Shown here: positions 22,479 through 34,337 of the stretch, one piece after another
Numbering within the stretch: position 1 is the first letter of the stretch
Layout: the number at the start of each line of letters is the position of its first letter
Origin: Ziziphus jujuba
Lineage: Eukaryota; Streptophyta; Magnoliopsida; Rosales; Rhamnaceae
Direction: 5' to 3'
Length of the DNA: 64,000 nucleotides
NCBI RefSeq assembly: GCF_031755915.1
Contig: NC_083383.1
Location: 29,883,501 to 29,947,500, forward strand
Translations under genes and position numbers: made by a program
Notes under the pieces: model-generated
What the model was told of the DNA's origin: nothing
Seen by the model: the letters and a program-made list of their open reading frames with translations, nothing else
The model's database searches: none

Positions 22479-25400
22479 TGTCAGGACCCGTCCAAGATTC
22501 CTCATCAGAACCCTAGACAAGTCCTGATCCCAGGGAAACCCTACCGAATCTTCCAATGGAAAATCCGGCAGAACCTCTCCTAAGGGTTGGACTTACCACA
22601 AATTCCCTGCACTGAAAACATACTTCTATATATATACCGCCTTATTCCTACACTTTACTACAATTTAATTCCACAATAATCAACACTTCCATAAATTAAA
22701 CAGGGAACTAATGCAATGTTTAATAAAATATATCCAATACAGTATACAGAGCATCATATGATACAATAAAGTATGAAAGTTATACAACAAAGGATGAAAG
22801 AAATATTACAATAGAAATAAATGAAAAAGAAGAAAACTCCTTGAAATACAATAGCAACGAAGATCAAGCTCGCTCCAGATGAATGTCTACCAATCTTTGT
22901 ATCTAGGGAAACGGGTTTAAAAATATAAGATGCTAATCATCTCAGTAAGTGACCGCATCTACTATATAATTATAATAGCAATGATAGTTATAATACACTT
23001 GAATAATTAAAAATAAATAAGTAAATAATTAATAATTAATTGAAAATAATATTTTCTTTCAAAATCCTCACCATTCACTCCGTTGGAAAAGTTTCCCTTT
23101 TAAAACATTTTACAAAACCCGCTATTTGTATGCCCCGAAAACCAAGGAAAACAATTAGTCAATAATTTTCCACTAAAATACGATAATTCAAGGATTCAAA
23201 ATTTATAATGAAATAAAAAGAAATAAAAATAACTTGTAACAATTACTAAATAATTAATGCATGTCATAACAATTAATACCAAAATATTAATAAAACTCAC
23301 ATTAAAACAATTCATAGAATAATTAAGTAATTAAAATAAATCAATTTATTGAACAATTAAGCAAAGGAAAAATTAAATCAAATTAAAACACCCATTTAAA
23401 ATAAATGGTAAGAATAAAATAAAATGAAAGAAAATATAATGTATTAGAATTGATTTCAAAATACCAAAACAATTTGAATAATAAATTCGTAAAATCATTT
23501 TTATAAAAATTGCGTAACTTTTAAATTTAAATAATTAATAAAACACTGTTAAGTACATTTTTATTAAAACAAAATTTTAAAATATTTCATATTTGAGAAT
23601 CATGTCGTGAAAACCATTTGATGCACCCAGTATATACCAATGGCGTCAACGGTACCCAGCGTCCCAAGCACTGCCAAACAGGAGGTTAAAGAAAGAAACC
23701 GGATGTCCCACCGCGCCGCTGTAAACAGGTGTCCCGGCTATGGAGGGACGGCCTACCCTCATCCGATGGCAACCACAGGACAACCCCATAAATCACCTGT
23801 GCGCTACTCACATCCACCTGCTCGCTAATCATATCCATGTGCGCACTAATCACATCCATATATACAGAACACCAGTACGTGTATGGTGCATCTAAAAACT
23901 CGTAAATCACAAAATTAATATTATATAAAATACCACTAGGTTTATTTTGTCCATTTAAACCCATAAATTTTTCACATTTTTTTTAAAATCATCATCATAA
24001 ATCCATCGCATAAATTCCATAAATTTCAAATCCATCAATTCAAATATATGAATTTTTCCAATGGCATAAAGTCAAATCTTAATATTCCAATGTATAAATA
24101 TTTTTAAATATAATAATTCAAACCCATATCTTTCTCAAATTCTCAAAAATTAATTTAAATCAACATATTCTTTAAACCCACATAAACTTCATAAATAATT
24201 AAATTCCACAATTCCTCAATATATAATAAGTTTAAAATAAATAATTTCTTTCAAATCCATACAATCAATCCATACCAAAGTAATATTAAATCACATAAAT
24301 TCATATAGTATTAAAATCATACAATTATGCACAATAAATCTCATAATAAACAAAACAATAAATTAAAAGAATTAAAACCACAATTCCTTTAAATTCACAA
24401 ATATATTTTTGGCACCAAAACATACATTAAAATTATCATAAATTAACAATATAAAATTAAAGAGTAATTTTATTAAATCACCAACACATAAAACATATTT
24501 TCCACAAAATCAATTAACACAAAATATATAATTAATCACCCAAAATAATTTTTGAAGGTGGGTCACTCACCTCAAGCATGTGTATCAATCGAGATCCTTT
24601 GCAAGATCAACTCCACTACCTACACGTGCACCTAAAATATCCACAACACACAAAACTAATTATATTAATATTTTAATCGGGTAACTCCCAAATGGGCACC
24701 CAGGGAGCAAACACAAACGACAACCAAAATTTACAAGTAATATACCGAATCGAAGCTTGTGAAACGAGGATTACGAATCTGGTTTTACTTTCCGGAGATC
24801 GGACCCGAGATGGCCGGAATCTCGTCGGAAAGCTCTCGGATTTTAGACCCTCGATTCTCATAATCTGTTAAGAATTGGGAAAATTGGACACCGGATTTGG
24901 GTTCAGGGGGTCGAAATTAGTGGGAGAAGATGGGTGGTGCATCTGGGAACTCGTCGGAAATCAATTTCCCGATGAGCCACCGTGGTCACCGGAAACCGTC
25001 ACTGCCGACGGCGCGTTCGATGGCCACTAATAGTGATTTTTAGAGGAAATGTAGATCGGGGAATGGTGAATGAATGGGACTGGCAGTGTGGCAAACGGAG
25101 GCCAGATCAAGGAGAAATCTGGGTTCAAAGCAATCGGCGCCGCTATTGGAAAAAGTCTCGATCCGGGCGTATCGGTAGTCGGTTGGCCATGATTTTTGGC
25201 TGGCCGACTGGTTTTCAGGTGGGTGTCAACATGGGATGGCGCATGTACTGTTCTGGTGGCCGGAAATGGGTGAACGGCGGTTGGCTGGTCCTTCCCCTTT
25301 TCTTTCTCTTTCTCTATCCTCTTTCTCTCCTCCTTCTCCTTCTCTCTCCTCCATCCCCTTCTCAACTAGTCAAAATGCCTGTGAATGCTACTGTGCACTC

Positions 25401-25853
25401 ATGGGTGGGTCCACTTTTTGTGACATGTGGCATCACTGTTCACACACATACAGATCTATGAATAGTAAATGCTGTCTCGGAAAAACTTCACAGGTCCGTA
25501 ACTTTCAAACCACATGTCCAAATCGGGCATGCCGCTAGTCTATGAACTCGTATTGATGAGTACTTCACAACCATGCATGAGTCAAAGTTCAACTTTGCAC
25601 GAACAAAAAGTCAACTCCGGCACCTCTTGGATAATTTGGACATCAACTTGTTTTGCTCATAACTTTCAAACGATAGCTCCGATTTCGTCGTGCTACTAGT
25701 CTATGAACTCGGAGCATCATATACTTCACTACGGTACCACAGTCAACTAGAAATTTCACCGAGAACAAAAGTCAACTTTTTGACCCACTCGATCAACGGT
25801 CAACCTCGATCAACGTGCAAGAATCCCGATGTAGTTTGGGACGAGGTGTTACA
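22479..25853. mobile_element. long solo LTR, about 3.4 kb (Ty3/gypsy-like)
   Basis: Begins TGTCAGGACCCGTCC and ends GGACGAGGTGTTACA, an imperfect inverted pair of the TG...CA LTR form. It is flanked by ATCT (22475-22478 and 25854-25857), a probable shortened target duplication. It sits inside the LINE-1 reverse transcriptase. The first 1.2 kb and the last 1.2 kb are GC-richer; the middle is AT-rich. Open frames at 24982-25461 and 25027-25365 encode no known domain. A second copy starts at 62930. Neither coding region nor partner LTR is seen, hence 'solo'. The gypsy assignment rests on the form and length only. Confidence 0.7.
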
Positions 25854-26357
25854 ATCTCCTTCATCTCGATTGGTGTGCTTAAAGAACAAGAAGCTATTGT
25901 CTTTTGCCAATTAATTTGCTGCCTAGATGCATCCTTATAACCTTTTAATAAATTCTTAATTGTCGAACATTCATGAGTAGTTGCTTTAGCAAACAAGATC
26001 GTATCATCAACAAAGAAAAGATGAGTAACTAAAGGCTTACATGGAGAAACTCGAATACCAGAAAGCACATCATCAGCTTCAGCTTTCCTTAATAAATTGG
26101 AAAAACCCTTTGCACAAATGAAACACAAATACGGTGATAAAAGATCACCCTGTCTTAAACCATAATATGGTTTAATAAATCCATGAACTTCGCCATTAAT
26201 CAAAATAGAATAAGTCAATGAAATAATACATCTCATGATTAAATCAACCCAACACTCCTAAAAAAGCCATATAAGTCAGCATAGCTCGAAGAAAAGTCCA
26301 TTCTACAAGATCATATACTTTGCTTATATCAAAGTTCAAAGTAAGCATATGATCACC
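25854..26357 (-). mobile_element. LINE-1 5' end: reverse transcriptase core
   Basis: The minus strand reads LNFDISKVYDLVEW, then SILINGEVHGFIKP, YGLRQGDLLSPYL and FVDDTILF, which match plant LINE RT motifs (the last is the catalytic DD box). The element starts abruptly within RT at about 26357, as expected of 5' truncation during target-primed insertion. Stops are present between the first blocks. Confidence 0.82.
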
Positions 26358-27933
26358 TCGATTGTATTTGTTACTACGGGTTTAGTTGATTGCCTCGGAG
26401 TACTATGCTTTTTCTTTTTCTTTTTGGGTGAGAGAGTATTGACACCTTTGAATTATATTATGTATATCATTTCAATAATGTATATTTGTATTTTATATTA
26501 TTTTTTATTTGTTTTGCATAAATTTCAACATTATTAACACAATATTTTATAGAAAAAATATGTTCATTACTTTATTTCATGGTATACAATAGTCAAGATT
26601 TATAAAAATAAAATAAAATAAAAAGTGAAAATTAATCTTATTGGAAGAGCTAATAAAATTTCATTTTTATTTTTAAAGATTTTCTCTAATTTAAAAAATA
26701 TACTCTTAAAAATGAAAAGGGTGTATTGGAATTCTATGACGAAGTGCTAATCCAATCAACTCGGACCACAGAAAAAAAAAACCAAAAAAAATCATCCTAT
26801 GACCATACTTTTTATTGGAAAAAAATAATGCATTTTTCTAACACGCACATCATAATATATTTTTTTAAGTTTATTTTTCTTTTTTACTTTCTTGACCCCT
26901 TTTTATTTAAGTTTATATATTATTAATTATTTTAGTGGCAATTAACATAAGAAATCACTCTACTCCATGGATGGCTTAGAAGTGTATAAAAAAGTAACAT
27001 AATTGTAAGAATATATTATATATCGTTTAATTACCTTCTTAATTGCCATGGCGAGTGAAATATCAGTGGCGGATCTATGAAAAGGGAAATGTTTTCCAAA
27101 GACTTAATCCTACAAGGTTGATCGACAGGGCTGCTTGGCCATAATATTCAGCAACAAATTAAAAAAGAAAGAGTAAATGACCGAGAAGATTACGGAATAA
27201 GATGATGAATGCATCATACTAGGTTACTTGGAGATTATTGTCTTTTTCTTGAGTGTAATGGAGATTTAACATGAATAATTCTGGGAAAAGAAAAAAAAAA
27301 AATGCAAATTATGGTTCAACTTGGGCTGTCCTAAAAGCACTCACAGGCCACACCATCACTGACATTAAAAGATTCAACATCACGACTCTTTGACTTTTTC
27401 TTTTTTCCATTTATACTGTATTTCGTTTATTTTAAAAAAAAAAAAATGGTAATCAATGTTCGCTTACCATCACTGAGAAAATATACCATCCAGAAAATAT
27501 TTAAACTTTTTATTCCATATTATAAATTTTAATTTCCAGATAATTAAAATAAACAAAAAACCCACAATCCTTCAAAAGGATGACGCCCTTTTGGACAGAA
27601 ATGTTCGTTAACAAAACCTTAATCAGAAAAAATTCTGGATTTCAAAGTAAAATCCTCCATTTAAACCAGCAGAAAATTATTTTCTTCTCTTTCTAGTTTG
27701 TTTAAAAGAAACCAAAAAATCAAAAATGCAAGAAGACTAAATTAAAAGCAACCATCTAAGACAAAACCACATAGACACTTCTCTTTCGATAATCATCTTG
27801 TTTTGCTGAACATTCAGATCACCACCGTTGCTCTCCATCTGTATCCATAAAACATGAAATAAACTAGTATTCATTTTATGTTGGTGAGACAATTACATAT
27901 AATATATATTTATATAAGTTGTTGAGAAAGCAA

Positions 27934-27964
<31 letters not shown>

Positions 27965-28166
27965 CGTCATATAAATTGTATAAGCTTATTTGTATTATTG
28001 ATGCCAAGGGTAGGGGAAATTTGAATTTTGGTATGAACTCAAACTAGGACTGAAATAAATTAATTAAGCCAAAGTTCATATACGTGCAAATGGGATTGGT
28101 GAGTACGATGATTTAATTCAAAAGGTGTACCTGTAAAAGTCCAATGAAACATAAGCATCATCATCT
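26358..28166. repeat. NLR unit C, 3' flank
   Basis: The flank resumes here with 'gattgtatttgttactacgg', matching 32273-32292 at the far end of unit C. Bases 26380-26490 match 32310-32430, including 'gaattatattatgtatatca'. From about 26500 the sequence follows unit A bases 300-2100. No gene. An (AT)n run lies at about 27938-27964. Confidence 0.8.
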
Positions 28167-31010
28167 TTATCCTTGCAAACGTTGCAGTAATTCTGAGTCA
28201 CCAAGTTTGTAACTCTCATACTTTCGAGCTGCAACAGTATAGCAGAAAATAGCACACGCCACATGCTCAACTTTCCAATAATCTCTTCCTTCACCTGGTT
28301 GCATTCCAAGCACAAATTCTTTAGGCATGTCATAAAGTTTAAGAAACTTTAATTTACCCAAGTGTTTGATATCCGATGGAACCTCCTTCATTAGTGGGTT
28401 AAGTCCGATGAACAGATCTTCAAGAACAGGCAATGCTCTTTCATCTATTTTCAAAGCCTTTAATCCATCCAACTTTTCTAAAGTAAGTTGCTTCAGTTTT
28501 TGAAAACTTCCCTCCTGAAAATGCAACTCCTCTCCTTCATATGCTTGGTACATATCTAGAAATTCTAGATAGCGCAAATGTTTTAGTACTTTTAATGGGT
28601 CGTCGGTTAGCCTCGAGAAATTCAATGCAAGTCTGCGAAGATTTTGAACCTTCTTGATCCATTCTGGCAATTTCAGTAACTTGCCCATCAAGAAAAGTTG
28701 AGTTAGGAAACAAGGTGGAGATGAAATGTTTTGAACATCTAAAACTTCATCTTCATTTATAGAGTATACACATAGCATATCAAGATGGTTCATCTTCTCA
28801 ATGCAGGGACACAAAGTCTTTGCTGTTTCAGCACTCAAATTTGTAATACCCAACATCTTCAATTTCTTCAAGTTCTCAAGCTCTTTAATGGCATTTGTAC
28901 CGCTTCGATAGGCATCCACGAAAAGAAGTGTTTGCAAGTCTTCTAAACATAGAAGTCCTTCATGTATCTTCACTCCTCGCGTTGCCTTCAAACTGTGCTC
29001 AACTTCATAACCATAGGAGAAGGCCGCAATACATTGTAAATTTCGAAGATTGTTGATTTCGATTGGTAAATCCAATATAGAAGTTTCTCTAATGTCCAAT
29101 GTCTGTAAACTTTGTAGCTTACCGATGAATTTTGGTAGCATCTTCAGTTTTGTATTCCTCAAAGATATGTACTTCAAGTAAGATAACTTCCCCACTTCTT
29201 TTGGAAGATAACAAAGAGGAGCATTAGAAAAATCTAAAACTTTCAAAAGCTTGAATTTCCTAATCAAATCAACATTAATGTCCTCTAATTTATCAATGTT
29301 GAAAAGAAAAACAGATCGAACTCCTTGAAAGTTTTCCACATTCTTGAGAACATTATTTGTAGTGTTATAGATTGATAGACGACGATATTTCTCCCTAGAC
29401 CTCAAGTCATTTTCGTGGCGACCAACACTTTGACAAAAGCCAAATTGATTGACCCTTGATAGGATTATTTCATGCATCAGATCATGTACTCGGCATAATT
29501 TAGTTGATGCATAAAAGTCTACCCAAGTCTGAATTAAGTTCCTATTTATGAGCTCCTTTAAGTATTCTTCTGCAACTTGTTCCAAAGTTCTGTCTCTCTG
29601 TTTCTGAACAAAACCTTCAGCAATCCACAACCTACACAATGTCAAATTCTCAATGGCATAATCTTCAGGAAACATACCGAAGTATAAGAAGCAAGATTTG
29701 AGATGGTATGGGAGGTCATCATAACTGAGTGACAAAATTTCTTGGACACTTGACAGGTGAGGATTGGTTTCAAACTCAGATTCAAGACTATCATGAAGAT
29801 TTTGCCATTCATACACAACCTTCTCTTTGGTTGAAAGTAAAGCACCAATGGTCGCGACTACAAGTGGCAGGCCTTGGCATTTCTTAACAATTTTAAGAGA
29901 CAATTCCTCCAACTCTTGAGGACAACACTTCTCAGACTGAAAACGAAATGCCTTTTTGCAGAACAATTCCCATGCCATTTCTTGAGACAGAGGTTCTATT
30001 TTGAGGACAAAATCACTGGAATGTTCCTTACAAGAAGCAGCAATGTTATCGTTTCTTGTTGTGATAATTATCCTACTCCCTTTGTCGTTGCTTGGCAATG
30101 CAAGTTTCATAACATTCCAAAAATCCATGTCCCATATATCATCAAAAACAATCACATATCTCTTTGTTTCGAGAAATTGTCTAAGAGTACCAATCAACTT
30201 TGGCAATATGTCCATTTCATCCATAATAAACTCTGTCAATGCTGCAGGGCAGATTTGCATTGCAATGCTCTTTAGTATCTTTTTTATGTTGTATGATTGA
30301 GAAACACTAATCCACTCTTGGAAATCAAATCTTGCTTGAACATCTTCATTTTCATAGACCTTTTTAGCTAGAGTGGTCTTTCCTATTCCCCCTTTTCCTA
30401 CCAATGAGATTACCGTCCGTATAGAATCTCCTCCAAGCAACATCCTCAGCAGATCATCTCGTTTTGTATCAATGCCAACGAGTTCATTTTCCTCAACAAA
30501 TAAGGCACCCAATCGAGGGTCATGATGATGTTGTTTATCATCTTTCATCCCTCTGCTAACCACTCCTTGTTGATCAAAGGGGCTCAAACCATATGTTTCA
30601 CCTCTATCCTTGATTTTGCGTAAAGATGCTTGAATATTTTGAATCTGAGATGCCATGTTGTAGCTCAGTTTCAAAGCCTTGATCTTATGAGAAATGTTAT
30701 GGAGGAAACCGAGGAATATTCCACGTCGACAACGTTGATGGTTATTTGCCACATGAAGGAGGTATTCATCTATGACATCTTCTATGTGATAAGCTACTTC
30801 CTTTAGTTGTTTGAACCAGGCACTGAAGCTCTCGCTGTGATTTCCTTTAACCCACTTTTTGGTATCAGCATCTTTGAAGAGACTATTGAGAAGCTCCAGT
30901 TCATTCTTTAGATTCTTAACTTCTTTATGTGCTCCTTTGAAGAGTTTAGTTTCTTCTATTAGAAGCTGAACTAGCTTGTCAATGACAGAGGTTAGTATAA
31001 TCTCTGTCAT
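28167..31010 (-). CDS. CC-NB-ARC-LRR disease resistance protein (RPM1/RPP13-like), copy 2
   Basis: Same class, length (947 residues) and motif positions as the gene at 2143-4986: EDVID at 77-81, P-loop GKGGIGKTT at 205-213, kinase-2 IVFDDIW at 287-293, RNBS-B at 311-319, GLPL at 380-383, RNBS-D at 440-450 and VHD at 508-510. The frame is intact. By eye the two proteins agree at roughly nine positions in ten. Changes gather in residues about 52-63, 90-100 and the LRR segment near 675-700 (SSSFEV...AMEGVKIPEGIG against SYGYEV...ATRGVKIHEGLL). This is the pattern of a recent tandem duplicate whose ligand-facing part is diverging. Its upstream region differs from that of copy 1. Confidence 0.96.
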   Translation of the reverse strand: MTEIILTSVIDKLVQLLIEETKLFKGAHKEVKNLKNELELLNSLFKDADTKKWVKGNHSESFSAWFKQLKEVAYHIEDVIDEYLLHVANNHQRCRRGIFLGFLHNISHKIKALKLSYNMASQIQNIQASLRKIKDRGETYGLSPFDQQGVVSRGMKDDKQHHHDPRLGALFVEENELVGIDTKRDDLLRMLLGGDSIRTVISLVGKGGIGKTTLAKKVYENEDVQARFDFQEWISVSQSYNIKKILKSIAMQICPAALTEFIMDEMDILPKLIGTLRQFLETKRYVIVFDDIWDMDFWNVMKLALPSNDKGSRIIITTRNDNIAASCKEHSSDFVLKIEPLSQEMAWELFCKKAFRFQSEKCCPQELEELSLKIVKKCQGLPLVVATIGALLSTKEKVVYEWQNLHDSLESEFETNPHLSSVQEILSLSYDDLPYHLKSCFLYFGMFPEDYAIENLTLCRLWIAEGFVQKQRDRTLEQVAEEYLKELINRNLIQTWVDFYASTKLCRVHDLMHEIILSRVNQFGFCQSVGRHENDLRSREKYRRLSIYNTTNNVLKNVENFQGVRSVFLFNIDKLEDINVDLIRKFKLLKVLDFSNAPLCYLPKEVGKLSYLKYISLRNTKLKMLPKFIGKLQSLQTLDIRETSILDLPIEINNLRNLQCIAAFSYGYEVEHSLKATRGVKIHEGLLCLEDLQTLLFVDAYRSGTNAIKELENLKKLKMLGITNLSAETAKTLCPCIEKMNHLDMLCVYSINEDEVLDVQNISSPPCFLTQLFLMGKLLKLPEWIKKVQNLRRLALNFSRLTDDPLKVLKHLRYLEFLDMYQAYEGEELHFQEGSFQKLKQLTLEKLDGLKALKIDERALPVLEDLFIGLNPLMKEVPSDIKHLGKLKFLKLYDMPKEFVLGMQPGEGRDYWKVEHVACAIFCYTVAARKYESYKLGDSELLQRLQG

Positions 31011-32310
31011 TTTCTCCTAATTATAAGCTTCAAAAAATAAGTAAATTATGGAAATCCTACTTGCTATACAATCTTGAATCAACTAGATAATATAATAAAG
31101 AAAATATCAGTATTTGCAAAGAAAATCAAAAAGGAAGAAATATTGTACTATAAAAGAAGAAAAATAAGGCAAAACAACCCAGAAGTATAGACAGTTAAGA
31201 AGGTATATGACATAATAATATGTACTCACCTGTATGAGAAGTTCAAAAGAATCAAAAACACATATGTAAAAACGCAATGGAAGGGAAGACAAGTGAATAA
31301 GTTAATCAGAATTTGAAGAATTTAGGTGGATGGGAAGGATCAAGGATGAAAGAAACAGAAGGAAGTGTATCCTAATGTATGCCACATGTAGGTGGGTATA
31401 AAGAAATGCTCTATTATTTTCTACTATAAATTTAGGTCATAGTATACTAACCCCCAAAAAAAAAAAAAAAAAAAATCATTATTTTTTCATGTGTGCAGAT
31501 ATTCTTTATTTTTTAAGGGATTTACCATATTGTCCTTAAGATTGAAAGCAAATTAAATCAAACAAAAAATAAATGAACTGGTTTAATCCCTAGGATAAGA
31601 TGGTGCATTTCAAAATTCTTTAAAAAAAATAAAGATAAAATAAAGGAAGAGGAACTCAAATCCAGATTCTTAGTGAGAAAAAAGGTAGTGATATTGTTGG
31701 GTTATCTTGGGGAGGTTTATCATTTTTATATAAATTGTTAAAGTTAGTAATTAATTATTAATAGCAACTATGTATGACGAAGTGATTATGCAGAAAAGAA
31801 CTGGCTTTATTGTTAAGTGATCTTGGGGGAGGTTTATCGTTTTTATAATTGTTAAAGCTAGTAATGAATTAAATATAGCAACCATGTATGACAAAGTGAT
31901 TATGCGTCCAATGAACTGATCATACAAGACAAAATACCTATAAAAAGAGAAAAAGTCATCCAATGACCAGAATTTTGTAATGGAAAAATACAAAGCATTT
32001 TTGTTTTTTGGCTTGAATACGTAGCATTTTTTATTAATTAAAAATATTAAAAGCATTTCTTTGACTGATTATAAAACCACCCTTGCATGTGGGCATGCAT
32101 CTCGATACTTCGACAACCCTGATCTCTAGCTATATTATCAATAAAAAGCCCTGATCCCAAGCCATTAGCAATCTACCTACATTTTTCAAACAATGAATTA
32201 CCTTGCTAATTTCCCTTTCAATTTTGCATTTTTATTGTTTCCTTTTTCTTTTTTTTTTTCATAAATTTGATTGCATTTGTTATTACTAGGGATTTTGATT
32301 CTTCTTTCAA
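31011..32310 (-). repeat. NLR unit C, upstream flank
   Basis: Includes a putative 5'-UTR intron (acceptor near 31017, donor CAG|GTGAGTAC near 31230). After about 31240 the sequence skips the W-box module of units A/B and joins to the equivalent of unit B base 9880 ('gaataagttaatcagaattt'). From there it follows unit B to about 10656. An internal tandem duplication of about 118 bp (units starting near 31691 and 31809, each with 'cttgggg(ga)ggtttatc') is specific to this copy. Confidence 0.75.
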
Positions 32311-33286
32311 TCGCCTTGGCGTACTGATGTTTGTTTGCTTTGTTTTTCTTTTCTTTTTTTTTTTTTTTTTTTTTTTTTTGGGTGAAGGAGTACTGATTCC
32401 CTTGAATTATATTATGCATATCATTTTAAGTATCATCATAATTATCAGCAATATTATTATGAAGAAAATGACAAGTAATATAGATTATTATTATTATTAT
32501 TAGAGTCTTTAGATTTGGTCAACGCTGCCGCATGCTACATAGCTTGCAGAAATTAAGTTGGCTTGGCTGTCAAAAATATTTATTCATAAATATAAAAAAA
32601 TATTATTTATCATTGCTATTAATGAATCATCACTAGAATTTATATGGATTTTATATATTGATCAAACAAGTTTTTAATGTACTTATTTATAGGTTTGAGT
32701 CAATAGTTGTACCATTAAAAGTACACTATTAAATTTAAAGTTCAATCTTTAATTTTATTAAAATATCATTTATTATAAAAGTTTAAATCAATAGAAAGTG
32801 AATTTTCATTTGATTTATATTTTTTTCTTTAACACTTCTTTTAAATGTAGGTTCATCTTTTTTTGGATTTTTTTTTGAATCTTTATATTTATTTTTAATT
32901 TTTTGAGTGAAGTTGTTAAGTTTTGAACTTTTGACTTTGATATTATATTGAAATATCACTTATTCAAAAGCTTAAACTAATAAAAGATAGGCTTTTATTT
33001 GATTTATTATTTTTTTCTTTAACAAACTTGAATAAAAAAATTCTCCGGTCTCCTCCTTATGTTGTAATAAAAAAAAAAATAATTTTAAAAAAATTAAAAA
33101 ATATTAAATACCACCAATTAACATTGTCAAACAAATATTGATCTCATAATAATTATAATTGAGAATAAATAGCAAAACTTACATATAATATGTATATATA
33201 TATATATATATTAAAGGAAAAAAATGATAATATGCGTGATAATTAAAATGACTTTTTAATCCAACTAAGAATATTAAAATTTTCGA

Positions 33287-33322
<36 letters not shown>

Positions 33323-34337
33323 CGAACAGAGCTATTTTACTGCGCATGGTCGGGCTAGCAATGCTGCCCGTCGATTGCCAAGTTGGTATAAAAAACTGTT
33401 GGAAAGTGTTTGAGGTAGAAGCTTCATTTTGAGATAAAGCCTTTGCTTACCCGCTAAGCTAAAGTTTGAAATCCATCCCACGATTTCTCACTCAGACCCC
33501 ATCAATTTCTTATCCTAAATTATATAACTCTAGCACCCACTCATTTGTGATTCCGAATCTCGATTTTCAACCTTCAAAAAATGTATTTTAACAAGAAAAT
33601 CAAGAATTACTCAAGTTAACAAACTTAAAACTTGTCCTGGTTGATTTATTACTCAACACGTAACCAGCAATGAAAGATGACAAATCTTTTTGGCTAATTG
33701 GACTTCAACCAAATGGATTTTCGTCCCAAGACATTTGCTCTCGCCAATTGCCATCTCTCACGAACTCAACCTTAGTACAAAAGAAAATTAATAATACTCT
33801 TTTATGATACACTTTTTTACATTTGTTAAAAACAATCAAATTTCAATTTGCATGCTAAAATTCAAGAAGATGAAGATGATTAAGAAGGCATACTGAGCAA
33901 GCAGGACAAAACGCAAAAACGAGGTCTTCTACTAGCAGATTTCTCCCTAGGTATCCAAATGCCCTGAATTGACTCCCTTCAATTGATTCAAAATCTCTTC
34001 ATATTTCAATTTTTGCATCCAAATCCACCCTCTTCCTGGTTATGGCTATAATATTTATCCAGCTTCTTAACTACAATCTTTTTTTTTTCCCAATAGTAAT
34101 GGAGTTGAATCCACCGCCAAAATACTAATTTCTTTTGGGTATTTCTTAAGAAAGAAAATTACAATACTTTGATTTATTAGAGTTAGTAACGATACTGTAT
34201 ATTCTTTCTCTTTTTCTTTTTCACTTTTTAATTTGGTGAGAAGTTGCATGGGTGAAAAAAAATTTGGAGAGGAATTTCAGATTTTTGCTTCCTAGAGAAG
34301 TAAAATTGATTTTCTTTTAGTTGGGGGTTTTTAACAA
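32310..34337. other. AT-rich intergenic DNA
   Basis: The first 120 bases repeat the start of unit C (26380-26490). The rest is AT-rich with (AT)n runs at about 33188-33212 and 33293-33320. A GC-richer patch at 33320-33500 shows no protein or tRNA that I can recognise. Confidence 0.6.

Noticed and set aside
24982..25461. 159-residue frame and its antisense frame at 25027-25365
   Set aside because: Lies in the GC-richer part of a long LTR, with no domain recognised. It is kept only as a question under the LTR finding.
28118..28333. Minus-strand frame overlapping the end of NLR copy 2 and running past its stop
   Set aside because: Out of frame with the receptor; the equivalent in copy 1 is not kept as an open frame of similar size.
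33320..33500. Possible tRNA or SINE head in a GC-richer patch
   Set aside because: No A-box/B-box pair and no cloverleaf that I could draw.
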